This document shows positions 7,782 to 16,300 of a stretch of 37,238 nt of DNA, in pieces. The notes beneath the pieces were generated by a model that did no database searches, was not told the DNA's origin, and saw only the letters and a list, made by a program, of their open reading frames with translations. The stretch is from Moraxellaceae bacterium (lineage in GTDB: Bacteria > Pseudomonadota > Gammaproteobacteria > Burkholderiales > Rhodocyclaceae). The translations under genes and the position numbers were made by a program. The DNA is taken from positions 1-37,238 of the forward strand of contig JAVHYF010000039.1 of the NCBI GenBank assembly GCA_031119205.1. The letters run 5' to 3'. The first letter of the stretch is position 1, and each line of letters starts with the position of its first letter.

Positions 7782-8822
7782 TCAGGGCGGGATGGCCTGG
7801 AAGCGGATGACACCACCTGCGTCATGCAAGCGACGTGCCCGCCCGGTGGCGACCAGGTGGTTCAGGTGGGCGATGGCCTCGGCCAGCGCGAACATCATCT
7901 GGTGGCGGTCCAGCGGACGGGAAAACAATACCGGCAGCAGGTCCGCCGCGGTATGCGGTACTTCCAGCACATCCAGCAGTTGCGCGTCGCGTTCGGCGTG
8001 ATGGGCCTCCAGTTGCGCCACGCGGGTGGCGATGCCGCGGAAGGGCAGGCCGTGCGAGGGCAGCACCAGGGTGTCGGCGGGCAGCGGCAGGAACTTGCGG
8101 ATGGAGGCCAGGAAGCGGCCCACCGAGTCGTCGTGCGGCGTGCTGGCCGGCGCATTCACGTTGGTGGAGATGCGCGGCAGCAGCATGTCGCCGGAGATCA
8201 GCAGGCCGCGTGACTCGCAGGCCAGCGCCGCGTGCTCCGGCGAATGGCCGGTGCCGACGATGACGCGCCAGTCGTGGCCGTCGATGCGGACCACGTCGCC
8301 CTCGACGATGCGCTCGTACTGTGCCGGCAGTTCCGGCACGCCGCGGGCGTAGATGTTGCCGCGGGCGCCCTGCGCCTCTACCCGTTCGTCATCCAGCCCG
8401 TGCTCGCGGAAATGCGCCTGCATGGTCGGCGTGTCGAAGCCCGGCAGTTGCGCGTGGACGACGTGGGCCAGCAGGTACTCGCCCATGGTCATCACCACCG
8501 GCGCCTTGCAGCGCGTGGAAAGCCAGGCGGCGTTGCCGATGTGGTCGGGGTGGAAGTGGGTGACGACGATGCGGGTGATCGGGCGCGGCCATTGCGCCAG
8601 CAGCGTGTCCCACAGGGCGCGGCTGGCTTCGTCACCGAGGCCGGTATCCACCAACGTGCAGCCGTCGCCGTCGTCCAGCAGGTACAGGTTGATGTGGTTC
8701 AGCGCCCAGGGCAGGGCGAGGCGCAGCCAGTGCACGCCGGGGGCGAGCGCCTGGGTGGCGGGAGCGGTCGGCACCGTGGGGAAGGGGTAGTCGAGTTCGG
8801 GCGGGAAGGCGGGGGCATTCAT
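7782..8822 (-). CDS. Metallo-beta-lactamase-fold hydrolase
   Basis: 346 aa from the ATG at 8822 (a start at 8855 would add 11 residues; neither has a strong ribosome site). The metal-binding motif THFHPDH (His89, His91, Asp93, His94), then GTGHSPEH, SGDMLLP and LPSHG, are all present and give the full binuclear zinc site of glyoxalase-II-like or LACTB2-like hydrolases. The C-terminal approximately 90 residues look like the small helical domain seen in the LACTB2/thioesterase branch. It lies upstream of phaC on the same strand with 56 bp between, so the two may be cotranscribed; a thioesterase acting on acyl-CoA intermediates would then make sense, but that is speculation. The long same-frame extension upstream of this start runs antisense to ugpB and is not coding. 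Confidence 0.88.
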   Translation of the reverse strand: MNAPAFPPELDYPFPTVPTAPATQALAPGVHWLRLALPWALNHINLYLLDDGDGCTLVDTGLGDEASRALWDTLLAQWPRPITRIVVTHFHPDHIGNAAWLSTRCKAPVVMTMGEYLLAHVVHAQLPGFDTPTMQAHFREHGLDDERVEAQGARGNIYARGVPELPAQYERIVEGDVVRIDGHDWRVIVGTGHSPEHAALACESRGLLISGDMLLPRISTNVNAPASTPHDDSVGRFLASIRKFLPLPADTLVLPSHGLPFRGIATRVAQLEAHHAERDAQLLDVLEVPHTAADLLPVLFSRPLDRHQMMFALAEAIAHLNHLVATGRARRLHDAGGVIRFQAIPP

Positions 8823-8987
8823 GGCGCAGACAGCCTGGCGGCGTTGCGAAGACATTGGCACGCAATGATCGCCTGCATCCTGCGCCCTTTCTTGGTGCGT
8901 TGCAACAATTCGCAGGGCCGGCGCGATTTTCACAGATCGGCAACATGCGCGCGGCAGTCTTGCGGGCTTTGCAACGGAGTCCTTGCC

Positions 8988-10301
8988 ATGATGCTGAAGC
9001 CCATCTCCCGTCTCCTGCTGGCCGCTGCGGCTGCTGCCGGTGCTACCTCCGCCAGTGCCCAGACCGAAATCCAGTGGTGGCATGCCATGACCGGCGCCAA
9101 CAACGAGGTGGTGGAAACGCTGGCGAAGGAATTCAACGCTTCGCAGAAGGACTACAAGGTCGTGCCGGTCTTCAAGGGCACCTACCCGGAGACGCTGAAC
9201 GCCGGCATCGCCGCCTTCCGCGCGAAACAGGCCCCGCACATCATCCAGGTGTTCGACGTCGGCACCGGCGTGATGATGGGTGCGCGTGGCGCCATCAAGC
9301 CGGTGGCGCAGGTGATGAAGGAAGGCGGCGAGAAGTTCGAGATCAAGGACTACCTGCCCGGCATCGTCGGCTACTACTCGACCACCCAGGGTGAGCTGCT
9401 GTCCTTCCCCTTCAACAGTTCGTCGCCCATCGCGTACTACAACAAGAAGGCCTTCGAGAAGGCCGGCCTGTCGACAGCCAAGCTGCCGCAGACCTGGGCG
9501 GAAGTCTTCGACGCCGCCAGGAAGATCAAGGCTGCCGGCTGGTCCTGCGGCATGACCACCACCTGGCCGACCTGGATCGGCCTGGAGAACTTCGCGGCCT
9601 GGAACAACCTGCAGTACGCCACCGATGCCAATGGCCTGAACAGCCTGACGCCCAAGCTGAAGATCGACGGCCCGGTGTTCGTGAAGTTCTGGCAATCGCT
9701 CGCCGACCTGCAGAAGGAAGGCGTGTTCCAGTACGGCGGCCGCACCTCCGAAGCCAAGACCAAGTTCCTGTCCGGCGAGTGCGCGATCATGACCGAGTCC
9801 TCCGGCGGCCTCGGCGACGTGGTGAAGAGCGGCATCGACTACGCCACCGGTCCGCTGCCTTACCACCCGGACGCCGCCGGCGCGCCGCAGAACACCACGC
9901 CGGGCGGTGCCTCGCTGTGGGTCTTTGGCGGCAAGCCGGCCAATGACTACAAGGGCGTCGCGAAGTTCTTTGCGTTCCTCGCGCAGACCCCGATCCAGGC
10001 GCGCCTGCATCAGGTGTCCGGCTACCTGCCGGTGACTTTCGCCGCCTACGAGCAGACGAAGAAGGACGGCTTCTACGACAAGAACCCCGGCCGCGACCAG
10101 CCGATCAAGCAGATGACCGGCAAGGCCCCGACCGACAACTCGCGTGGCGTACGCTTGGTGAACCTGCCGGCCGTGCGTGACATCCAGAACGAGGAAATCG
10201 AAGCGCTGCTGGCCGGCAAGCAGGACGCGAAGACCGCGCTGAGCCGCGCGGCCGAACGTTCCAACGCGGCGGTGGAGCAGGCGGCGAAGGCACTGCAATA
10301 A
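8988..10301 (+). CDS. ugpB: sn-glycerol-3-phosphate ABC transporter, periplasmic binding protein UgpB
   Basis: 437 aa with a Sec signal peptide (cleavage likely after ASA, residue 24), followed by an extracellular solute-binding family 1 protein starting TEIQWWHAM, the UgpB signature. Other UgpB landmarks are the SFPFNSSSPIAYYNKKAFEKAG stretch and SGECAIMTESSGG. It captures glycerol-3-phosphate or glycerophosphodiesters in the periplasm for UgpAEC. An ATG codon doublet opens the gene after a GGAG-like site. It is separated from ugpA by about 300 bp filled with REP-like hairpins, which would allow the binding protein to be made in excess. No convincing Pho box was found upstream. Confidence 0.95.
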   Translation: MMLKPISRLLLAAAAAAGATSASAQTEIQWWHAMTGANNEVVETLAKEFNASQKDYKVVPVFKGTYPETLNAGIAAFRAKQAPHIIQVFDVGTGVMMGARGAIKPVAQVMKEGGEKFEIKDYLPGIVGYYSTTQGELLSFPFNSSSPIAYYNKKAFEKAGLSTAKLPQTWAEVFDAARKIKAAGWSCGMTTTWPTWIGLENFAAWNNLQYATDANGLNSLTPKLKIDGPVFVKFWQSLADLQKEGVFQYGGRTSEAKTKFLSGECAIMTESSGGLGDVVKSGIDYATGPLPYHPDAAGAPQNTTPGGASLWVFGGKPANDYKGVAKFFAFLAQTPIQARLHQVSGYLPVTFAAYEQTKKDGFYDKNPGRDQPIKQMTGKAPTDNSRGVRLVNLPAVRDIQNEEIEALLAGKQDAKTALSRAAERSNAAVEQAAKALQ

Positions 10302-10365
10302 GGGGCATCGCACCATCAGGACGGCGGTACTCCGGTCATCCCGCGCTGGCGAAGTTGTTTTCCGC

Positions 10366-10392
10366 GCCCCTCTCTCCGTGCGGGAGAGGGGC
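10366..10392. repeat. REP-like hairpin in the ugpB-ugpA gap (unit 1)
   Basis: Perfect 9-bp arms gcccctctc and gagaggggc around a 9-nt loop. This resembles a widespread proteobacterial intergenic palindrome and is the first of several dyads in the 303-bp gap between ugpB and ugpA, which holds no gene. Confidence 0.6.
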
Positions 10393-10436
10393 AGGGGGAA
10401 CACAGACATCTTTTGGGAAAGCCGCCGCTTCGATGG

Positions 10437-10506
10437 GTTGGCTTCGACGGGCTCAGCCAACGGCTGTGGCTGATCGAAGCCTCGTGCCCTGAGCTTGTCG
10501 AAGGGC
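10437..10506. repeat. REP-like inverted repeat pair in the ugpB-ugpA gap (unit 2)
   Basis: The elements cttcgacgggctcag (10442-10456) and ctgagcttgtcgaag (10489-10503) are inverted copies matching at 13 of 15 positions, the well-known CCCTGAGCTTGTCGAAGGG-type REP core. Local hairpins are gttggct/agccaac (10437-10461) and gccct/agggc (10486-10506). Likely to stabilise the upstream ugpB mRNA or damp transcription into ugpAEC. Confidence 0.7.
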
Positions 10507-10604
10507 GGTCCCCTGACTCGTCGAAGGGTCGAAGGACTGTCCTCGTCGCGCGGCCGAAGTCAAAGAACGGCGGCGGACACTGAGTAACCGCACACCATCG
10601 CAAC

Positions 10605-11486
10605 ATGCGTCGCACCACCTTCCCGAACAAGGTCCTCCCCTACCTGCTGCTCGCGCCGCAGATCGCCATCACGCTCGTGTTCTTCTTCTGGCCGGCCGGC
10701 CAGGCGCTGTGGCAGTCGCTGTACCGCGAGGACCCCTGGGGCCTGTCGTCCGCCTTCGTCGGGCTGGACAACTTCACGCGCGTCCTCACTGATCCGAACT
10801 ACCTCCACTCCCTGCAGGTGACAGCGGCCTTCAGTGCAGCCACGGCCGTGCTCGCACTCGCCGCCGGCTTGCTGTTCGCCGTGATGGTGGACGGCCTCTC
10901 GCGTGGCAAGCGCATCTACCAGACGCTGCTGATCTGGCCTTACGCGGTGGCACCCGCGGTGGCCGGCATGCTGTGGCTGTTCCTGTTCTCACCGGCGATG
11001 GGCACCTTCGGCATCCTGCTGCGTCGCGCTGGCGTGGCCTGGGACCCGCTGCTCGACGGCACCCAGGCCTTCCTGCTGGTGACGGTGGCCGCGGCCTGGA
11101 AGCAGGTCAGCTACAACTTCATCTTCTTCCTCGCCGGCCTGCAGGCGATTCCCAAGTCGCTGCACGAAGCTGCTGCCATCGACGGTGCCAGCCCGCTGCG
11201 CCGCTTCTGGACCGTCGCCTTTCCCTTGCTGTCACCGGTCAGCTTCTACCTGCTGGTGGTGAACATCGTGTACGCCTTCTTCGACACCTTCGGCGTAATC
11301 CACGCGGTGACCGGCGGTGGGCCGGCCAAGGCGACGGAGACACTGGTCTACAAGGTGTTCAACGACGGCTACGTGGGTCTGGACCTCGGCGCGTCCTCCG
11401 CGCAGTCGGTGATCCTCATGGCCATCGTCATCGCGCTGACGGCGGTGCAGTTCCGCTACGTCGAGAAGAAGGTGCACTACGCGTGA
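10605..11486 (+). CDS. ugpA: sn-glycerol-3-phosphate ABC transporter permease UgpA
   Basis: 293 aa, matching the roughly 295 of E. coli UgpA. A MalF/UgpA-type inner-membrane permease with six predicted helices, starting [19 protein letters not shown]. The cytoplasmic EAA loop that docks on the ATPase is [20 protein letters not shown] (about residues 186-205). It pairs with UgpE to form the translocation channel. The stop codon is followed 10 bp later by the ugpE start, so the two are cotranscribed. The ribosome site is weak, in keeping with lower expression than ugpB. Confidence 0.94.
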   Translation: MRRTTFPNKVLPYLLLAPQIAITLVFFFWPAGQALWQSLYREDPWGLSSAFVGLDNFTRVLTDPNYLHSLQVTAAFSAATAVLALAAGLLFAVMVDGLSRGKRIYQTLLIWPYAVAPAVAGMLWLFLFSPAMGTFGILLRRAGVAWDPLLDGTQAFLLVTVAAAWKQVSYNFIFFLAGLQAIPKSLHEAAAIDGASPLRRFWTVAFPLLSPVSFYLLVVNIVYAFFDTFGVIHAVTGGGPAKATETLVYKVFNDGYVGLDLGASSAQSVILMAIVIALTAVQFRYVEKKVHYA

Positions 11487-11496
11487 GGTGCACACC

Positions 11497-12345
11497 ATGA
11501 TCGAACGCCGCCCCGTCGCCAACCTCGTGTCCCACTTCCTGCTCGTCATCGGCGTGCTGGTGATGGCCTTTCCCATCTACTACAGCTTTGTCGCGTCCAC
11601 GCGTACGGTGGCGGAGATCCTCACGCCGCCGCTGCCGCTATGGCCCGGCGCACACTTCGTCGACAATTACGTGCAGGCCTTCACCGGCAGCCTGCACCGC
11701 ATCGGCGGGGTGAACCTCGGCACCCTGCTGTTCAACACGACGGTGGTGGCGCTGGCCATCGCGGTGGGCAAGATCATCATCTCGCTGTTGTCGGCGTACG
11801 CGGTGGTCTTCTTCCGCTTCCCCGGCCGCATGCTGTTCTTCTGGATGATCTTCATCACCCTGATGCTACCGGTGGAGGTGCGCATCATGCCGACCTACCA
11901 GGTGATGGTGGACCTCGGTCTCATCGACACCTACACCGGCCTCACCCTGCCGTTGATGGCCTCGGCCACCGCGACCTTCCTGTTCCGCCAGTTCTTCCTG
12001 ACCATCCCGGACGAACTGGTGGAGGCCGCGCGCATCGACGGTGCCGGCCCGCTGCGTTTTTTCCGTGACGTGCTGCTGCCGCTGTCGAAGACCAACATCG
12101 CCGCGCTGTTCGTCATCCTCTTCATCTACGGCTGGACGCAGTACCTGTGGCCGCTGCTGATGACCAACAGCAACGACATGAACACCATCCTCATCGCCCT
12201 GCGCAAGATGGTCTCCTTCGCCGACGCCGACACCCAGTGGCACGTGGTGATGGTGACCACCATTCTCGCGCTGCTGCCGCCGGTGCTGGTGGTGGTGCTG
12301 ATGCAGCGGTGGTTCGTGAAGGGCCTCGTCGAGAGCGAAAAGTAA
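11497..12345 (+). CDS. ugpE: sn-glycerol-3-phosphate ABC transporter permease UgpE
   Basis: 282 aa against 281 in E. coli. The start at ATG 11497 gives [19 protein letters not shown], which aligns with the MIENRPW start of known UgpE; the GTG three codons earlier is less likely. MalG-type permease with six helices and the EAA loop [20 protein letters not shown] in the C-terminal half. A GAGGTG ribosome site overlaps the end of ugpA. Followed 8 bp later by ugpC. Confidence 0.94.
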   Translation: MIERRPVANLVSHFLLVIGVLVMAFPIYYSFVASTRTVAEILTPPLPLWPGAHFVDNYVQAFTGSLHRIGGVNLGTLLFNTTVVALAIAVGKIIISLLSAYAVVFFRFPGRMLFFWMIFITLMLPVEVRIMPTYQVMVDLGLIDTYTGLTLPLMASATATFLFRQFFLTIPDELVEAARIDGAGPLRFFRDVLLPLSKTNIAALFVILFIYGWTQYLWPLLMTNSNDMNTILIALRKMVSFADADTQWHVVMVTTILALLPPVLVVVLMQRWFVKGLVESEK

Positions 12346-12353
12346 GAGAGAAC

Positions 12354-13424
<1,071 letters not shown>

Positions 13425-13441
13425 CCTGCGTGCATGAGGAC

Positions 13442-13521
13442 GTAGGGCGGGCACGGTGTGCCCACGCTGTCTTGTACCCGAGCTGGAGCCGAAACGCGTG
13501 GGCTCGCCGAGCCCACCCTAC
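13442..13521. repeat. Inverted pair of 26-bp REP-like repeats after ugpC
   Basis: The unit gtagggcgggcacggtgtgc followed by ccacgc (13442-13467) recurs in inverted, diverged orientation at 13496-13521. Each unit is itself near-palindromic around a gtgggc/gcccac core. This resembles the GTAGGGTGGGC repeats common between genes of environmental proteobacteria. It lies just beyond the ugp operon and could act as a transcript end. Confidence 0.65.
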
Positions 13522-13597
13522 CCGGCACACCACCCTTTAGTGTGGAAGGGTATTGTCCGGAGCATCTGGCACTATCCGGCTTGTTCTCTTGCCTGCT

Positions 13598-14137
13598 ATG
13601 CCCATGCTGAAAATCTCCGGAACCGTCTCCAGATTGGGACGACCCTTGACGATCCTCTTCGCTTTTCTGGCGGGTATCGCACTCGGTGCCGGAGTCTTGT
13701 GGGGCTACCAGAAAGAGAAGTTCGCAGATGCTTATGAGGTGATGGGTGATCTGCACGCATCCGCTATGTTCAATCAGGAAATAGCCGAGGCGGAGAAGGA
13801 GTACGCGAATCAAAACCGCGATGTAGCGATTTACGCCCTGGGCCGTGCGGTGCGTAACATTGGCACATACAACCGACCGAGCCGGATGAGTTGCCGCGAG
13901 GTTGCTTACGCGATCGGAAAATACAACGTGCGCTTGGCGGTGTTGCATGGGGAGGCGGGCAACGCGTCAGCGCGCGAAGCGCACCTCGAACAAGCACGCT
14001 CCGCGTACGCAGTGTTGGGGTGGCGCCTGAAAGACACCCGGGAGCTCGCAGAGGCGATTCCCCTGATCGAAGCCGGGAAGACATCCAGTGCGCTGACAAT
14101 GTACGGACAGATCGGCACACCGTGTGACAACGGATAG
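13598..14137 (+). CDS. Hypothetical membrane-anchored protein
   Basis: 179 aa from ATG 13598 (a second ATG lies at 13604; a TTG at 13553 is also in frame). Not recognised. One hydrophobic segment at about residues 17-36 (LTILFAFLAGIALGAGVLWG) is followed by a mostly helical, presumably periplasmic or cytoplasmic domain rich in Ala and Glu (EIAEAEKEYANQNRDVAIYA). A tetratricopeptide-like helical pattern is possible but not compelling. Base composition is visibly less GC-rich than its neighbours, with codons such as AAA, GAT and TTG, which suggests recent acquisition. It follows a REP-like repeat and has no convincing ribosome site. Probably real because the frame stays open with a plausible anchor, but moderately uncertain. 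Confidence 0.55.
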   Translation: MPMLKISGTVSRLGRPLTILFAFLAGIALGAGVLWGYQKEKFADAYEVMGDLHASAMFNQEIAEAEKEYANQNRDVAIYALGRAVRNIGTYNRPSRMSCREVAYAIGKYNVRLAVLHGEAGNASAREAHLEQARSAYAVLGWRLKDTRELAEAIPLIEAGKTSSALTMYGQIGTPCDNG

Positions 14138-14254
14138 TGGCGACGCGGAGAGCTATTCTGTGAGGACAGGAACGTCAGGCCCCGCCTGGGCGTGCTGTTG
14201 CTTCGATTCACACACATTACCGCTTATTCTCAGGCGCACTGAACGGACAACGCT

Positions 14255-14932
14255 ATGAACAGGACAGTCTTGATCGCCGGCGCCAGTCGCGGCCTCGGCC
14301 TGGAGCTGGCGGTGCAGTACGCCGCCGAGGGCTGGGAGGTGCTGGCTGCCTGCCGTGATCCGGAGGAGGCGCACAAGTGGTTGCCGCCCAGCGTCAAGGT
14401 GCTGAAGCTGGACCTGACCTCCGCCACCTCCATCGGCGCACTGGCCTGGGAGCTGGACGAGGCGCCGCTGGACCTGCTGATCTGCTGCGGGGGCGTGTAC
14501 GGTGCCGAGACCGACTCCTTCCTCGCGCCCGGTGACGATGAGTTCGACCGCGTCATGCACACCAATGTGCTCGGCCATGCCCGCGTCATCCAGGCCTTCG
14601 CGCCCTGCGTGGTCGCCGCGCGCGGCATGATCGTCACGCTGACCTCGAAGATGGGTTCGATCAGCGAGACCACCGGCAGCGGTGCGCTGGCCTACCGTGC
14701 CTCCAAGGCGGCGCTGAACATCATCGCCAAGGCTGCCTCCAACGAGTTCGGCCCGCAGGGTGCAACCGTCGTCACCATGCATCCGGGCTGGGTGCGTACC
14801 GACATGGGCGGCACCGAGGCGCCGCTGACGGTGATCGATGCCGTGGAGCAGATCCGCGGCACACTGGCGGGCTTGGGCCATAGCGACAACGGGCGCTTCA
14901 TCGACTTCTCGGGCCGCAGCATCGACTGGTAA
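14255..14932 (+). CDS. Short-chain dehydrogenase/reductase (C-factor/CsgA-like SDR)
   Basis: 225 aa. NAD(P)-binding motif GASRGLG (about 9-15), active-site Ser about 131 in TLTSKMGSI, and YRASK with Tyr147 and Lys151 place it in the classical SDR family. The usual NNAG motif is altered to CCGG (about 77-80). The short length and the ending VRTDMGG...DFSGRSIDW match the C-factor-like sniffer/CsgA group of SDRs. Substrate unknown. It stands alone, convergent with the hydrolase downstream, with a shared bidirectional terminator between them. Confidence 0.88.
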   Translation: MNRTVLIAGASRGLGLELAVQYAAEGWEVLAACRDPEEAHKWLPPSVKVLKLDLTSATSIGALAWELDEAPLDLLICCGGVYGAETDSFLAPGDDEFDRVMHTNVLGHARVIQAFAPCVVAARGMIVTLTSKMGSISETTGSGALAYRASKAALNIIAKAASNEFGPQGATVVTMHPGWVRTDMGGTEAPLTVIDAVEQIRGTLAGLGHSDNGRFIDFSGRSIDW

Positions 14933-14960
14933 GGCGACAAGGTGCCAGCGCAAAGAAAAA

Positions 14961-14984
14961 GGGCAGCCGTGGCTGCCCATTTTT
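14961..14984. terminator. Bidirectional Rho-independent terminator
   Basis: Perfect 8-bp arms gggcagcc and ggctgccc (loop gt) are followed on the plus strand by attttt and on the minus strand by ttttt. It lies between the convergent SDR and dienelactone-hydrolase-like genes and should serve both. Confidence 0.88.
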
Positions 14985-15000
14985 CACGACGGCAGGCGCA

Positions 15001-15870
15001 TCACACCCCGTTCGCCTTGAACCACGCCTGCATGCGCTTCCAGCCATCGTCCGCCGCTTCCTTGCGGTAGCTCGGACGGTAGTCGGCGTGGAAAGCGTGC
15101 GGTGCTTCCTTGTAGGTGATGATTTCCGACTTCGTGTTGCCGGCGGCCTTCAGCGCAGCGCGCGCGGCTTCGACGTCCTTCATCGGGATGCCGCTGTCGG
15201 CTTCGCCGTACAGGCCCAGCACGGGGACCTTCAGCTCGGGCAGTACGTCGAGCGCACGCTTCGGCTGGTTCGGCGCGGAACTGCTCATGAAGTTGCCGTA
15301 CCACGCCACACCGGCCTTCAGGTTCGGGTTGTGGGCGGCGTACAGCCAGGTGGTGCGGCCACCCCAGCAGAAGCCGGTGATGGCGGCGCGCTGCGTGTTG
15401 CCCTTGTTCTTGCCGGCCCAGGCCAGCGTGTGGTCGAGGTCTCGCATCACCTGTGCGTCGCTGACCTTGGACACGATCTCGCTGAGGATCTGCGGGACGT
15501 TGGTCATCTGCGTGGCGTCACCCTGGCGGGCATGCAGTGCCGGGGCGACGGCGAGGTAGCCCAGCTTGGCGAGGCGACGGCACACATCCTGGATGTAGGC
15601 ATGCACGCCGAAGATTTCCTGGATCACCAGCACCACCGGGAAATTCTCGCCGGTCTTCGGGCGGGCGAAATAGGCGGGCAGTTTGAAGCCGTCGGAGTCG
15701 ATCTCGACGATGCCGGCGTCCAGCCCTTCGCTGTCGGTGGTGATCGTCGTTTGTGCGACTACCGGATGGGTCGCGAGCGCGAAACCGCCCGCCACCATGC
15801 TGGCAATGAAGCTGCGGCGATCGAAGGTGATGGGCGGAAGCAGGCTGTCGAAGTCGGCGCGGTGATTCAT
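15001..15870 (-). CDS. Dienelactone hydrolase family protein with twin-arginine leader
   Basis: 289 aa. The N-terminus carries a Tat-like signal, FDRRSFIASMVAGGFALA (about 16-33), ending near HPVVAQ, so export to the periplasm is likely. The mature part is an alpha/beta hydrolase of the DLH family with nucleophile Cys168 in GFCWGG, Asp225 in GEADSGIP and His258 in APHAFHAD. DLH enzymes open enol-lactones in chlorocatechol pathways, but exported members of this subfamily have no settled substrate. An AGGAGAG ribosome site supports the start. No catechol genes are nearby. Confidence 0.88.
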   Translation of the reverse strand: MNHRADFDSLLPPITFDRRSFIASMVAGGFALATHPVVAQTTITTDSEGLDAGIVEIDSDGFKLPAYFARPKTGENFPVVLVIQEIFGVHAYIQDVCRRLAKLGYLAVAPALHARQGDATQMTNVPQILSEIVSKVSDAQVMRDLDHTLAWAGKNKGNTQRAAITGFCWGGRTTWLYAAHNPNLKAGVAWYGNFMSSSAPNQPKRALDVLPELKVPVLGLYGEADSGIPMKDVEAARAALKAAGNTKSEIITYKEAPHAFHADYRPSYRKEAADDGWKRMQAWFKANGV

Positions 15871-15912
15871 CGGTCTCTCCTGGGTTGTGTGCGTGAGGCG
15901 TCACGCGGGGGC

Positions 15913-15930
15913 GTCGCGCGATTGCGCGAC
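15913..15930. repeat. Short perfect hairpin upstream of the hydrolase gene
   Basis: Arms gtcgcgc and gcgcgac (7 bp, loop gatt). It lies 43 bp upstream of the DLH-family gene, at the left end of the 430-bp non-coding region shared with atzF. Could be an operator or chance in GC-rich DNA. Confidence 0.35.
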
Positions 15931-16104
15931 CTTGCTGTGACCCTAGCGCTTCCCGCGTGGTTTCAGTCTCCGTACGAATACTGAGAAGTGGGTTGAGACA
16001 GCGGCTGGGACGCGGGGGCGACAGGGTCGCGGCAGCGCCCGAACGCCTTGCAGCATGCCGTCGCCATTGCGACGGCCGTACGCCTGCGGATGGGCGGCGG
16101 GCGC

Positions 16105-16121
16105 TGCACCAAGATGCGACG
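16105..16121. promoter_or_regulatory. Possible NtrC half-site upstream of atzF (distal)
   Basis: It begins tgcacc, the left half of the NtrC consensus TGCACC-N5-GGTGCA; the right half is poorly conserved. It is exactly 40 bp upstream of a better site and about 163 bp before the predicted sigma-54 start. Confidence 0.3.
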
Positions 16122-16144
16122 CCATGGCCGGTGGGTCGCCCTCT

Positions 16145-16161
16145 TGCACCACCCGCGGGCA
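16145..16161. promoter_or_regulatory. Candidate NtrC-binding site upstream of atzF (proximal)
   Basis: The sequence tgcaccacccgcgggca matches the NtrC consensus TGCACC-N5-GGTGCA at 10 of 12 defined positions. Its centre is about 123 bp upstream of the predicted sigma-54 transcription start, a normal enhancer distance. Confidence 0.45.
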
Positions 16162-16249
16162 CATTCCGGGGCTGCGACGCGTTGCTGGGGAGCGCACGAT
16201 ATCCATATGAATCATGTGGATAGCGGCTTTCCTCGGTTCGCCGCAGTCG

Positions 16250-16265
16250 TGGCACGACGTTTGCG
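16250..16265 (+). promoter_or_regulatory. Sigma-54 (-24/-12) promoter of atzF
   Basis: TGGCAC-gacgt-TTGC matches the consensus TGGCAC-N5-TTGC exactly, with the invariant GG and GC ten bases apart. The predicted start is near 16276, 25 nt before the atzF ATG. Confidence 0.75.
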
Positions 16266-16274
16266 TATGCAGAC

Positions 16275-16284
16275 TTGTATACAA
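16275..16284. promoter_or_regulatory. Palindromic operator at the atzF transcription start (FadR/FCD-GntR type)
   Basis: TTGTATACAA is a perfect 10-bp palindrome fitting the FadR-subfamily consensus TNGT-N-ACNA. It covers the start predicted from the sigma-54 element. Near-identical sites overlie two other sigma-54-type promoters of the cluster (31451-31460 and 31814-31823). The likely binder is the FCD-type GntR protein encoded at 27808-28521. Confidence 0.65.
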
Positions 16285-16300
16285 CAAGCCGTCGCCAGCC

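Noticed and set aside
8855-8987. Possible sigma-54 or Pho-box promoter upstream of ugpB
   Set aside because: TGGCACG is present near 8856 but no GC occurs at the right spacing, and no pair of CTGTCAT-like Pho repeats is visible.
8823-10460. Long minus-strand frame continuous with the metallo-hydrolase, suggesting an 892-aa fusion protein
   Set aside because: The upstream part is antisense to ugpB, has the Arg/Gly/His/Leu-rich composition of GC-rich shadow frames, and the hydrolase has its own natural start at 8822.
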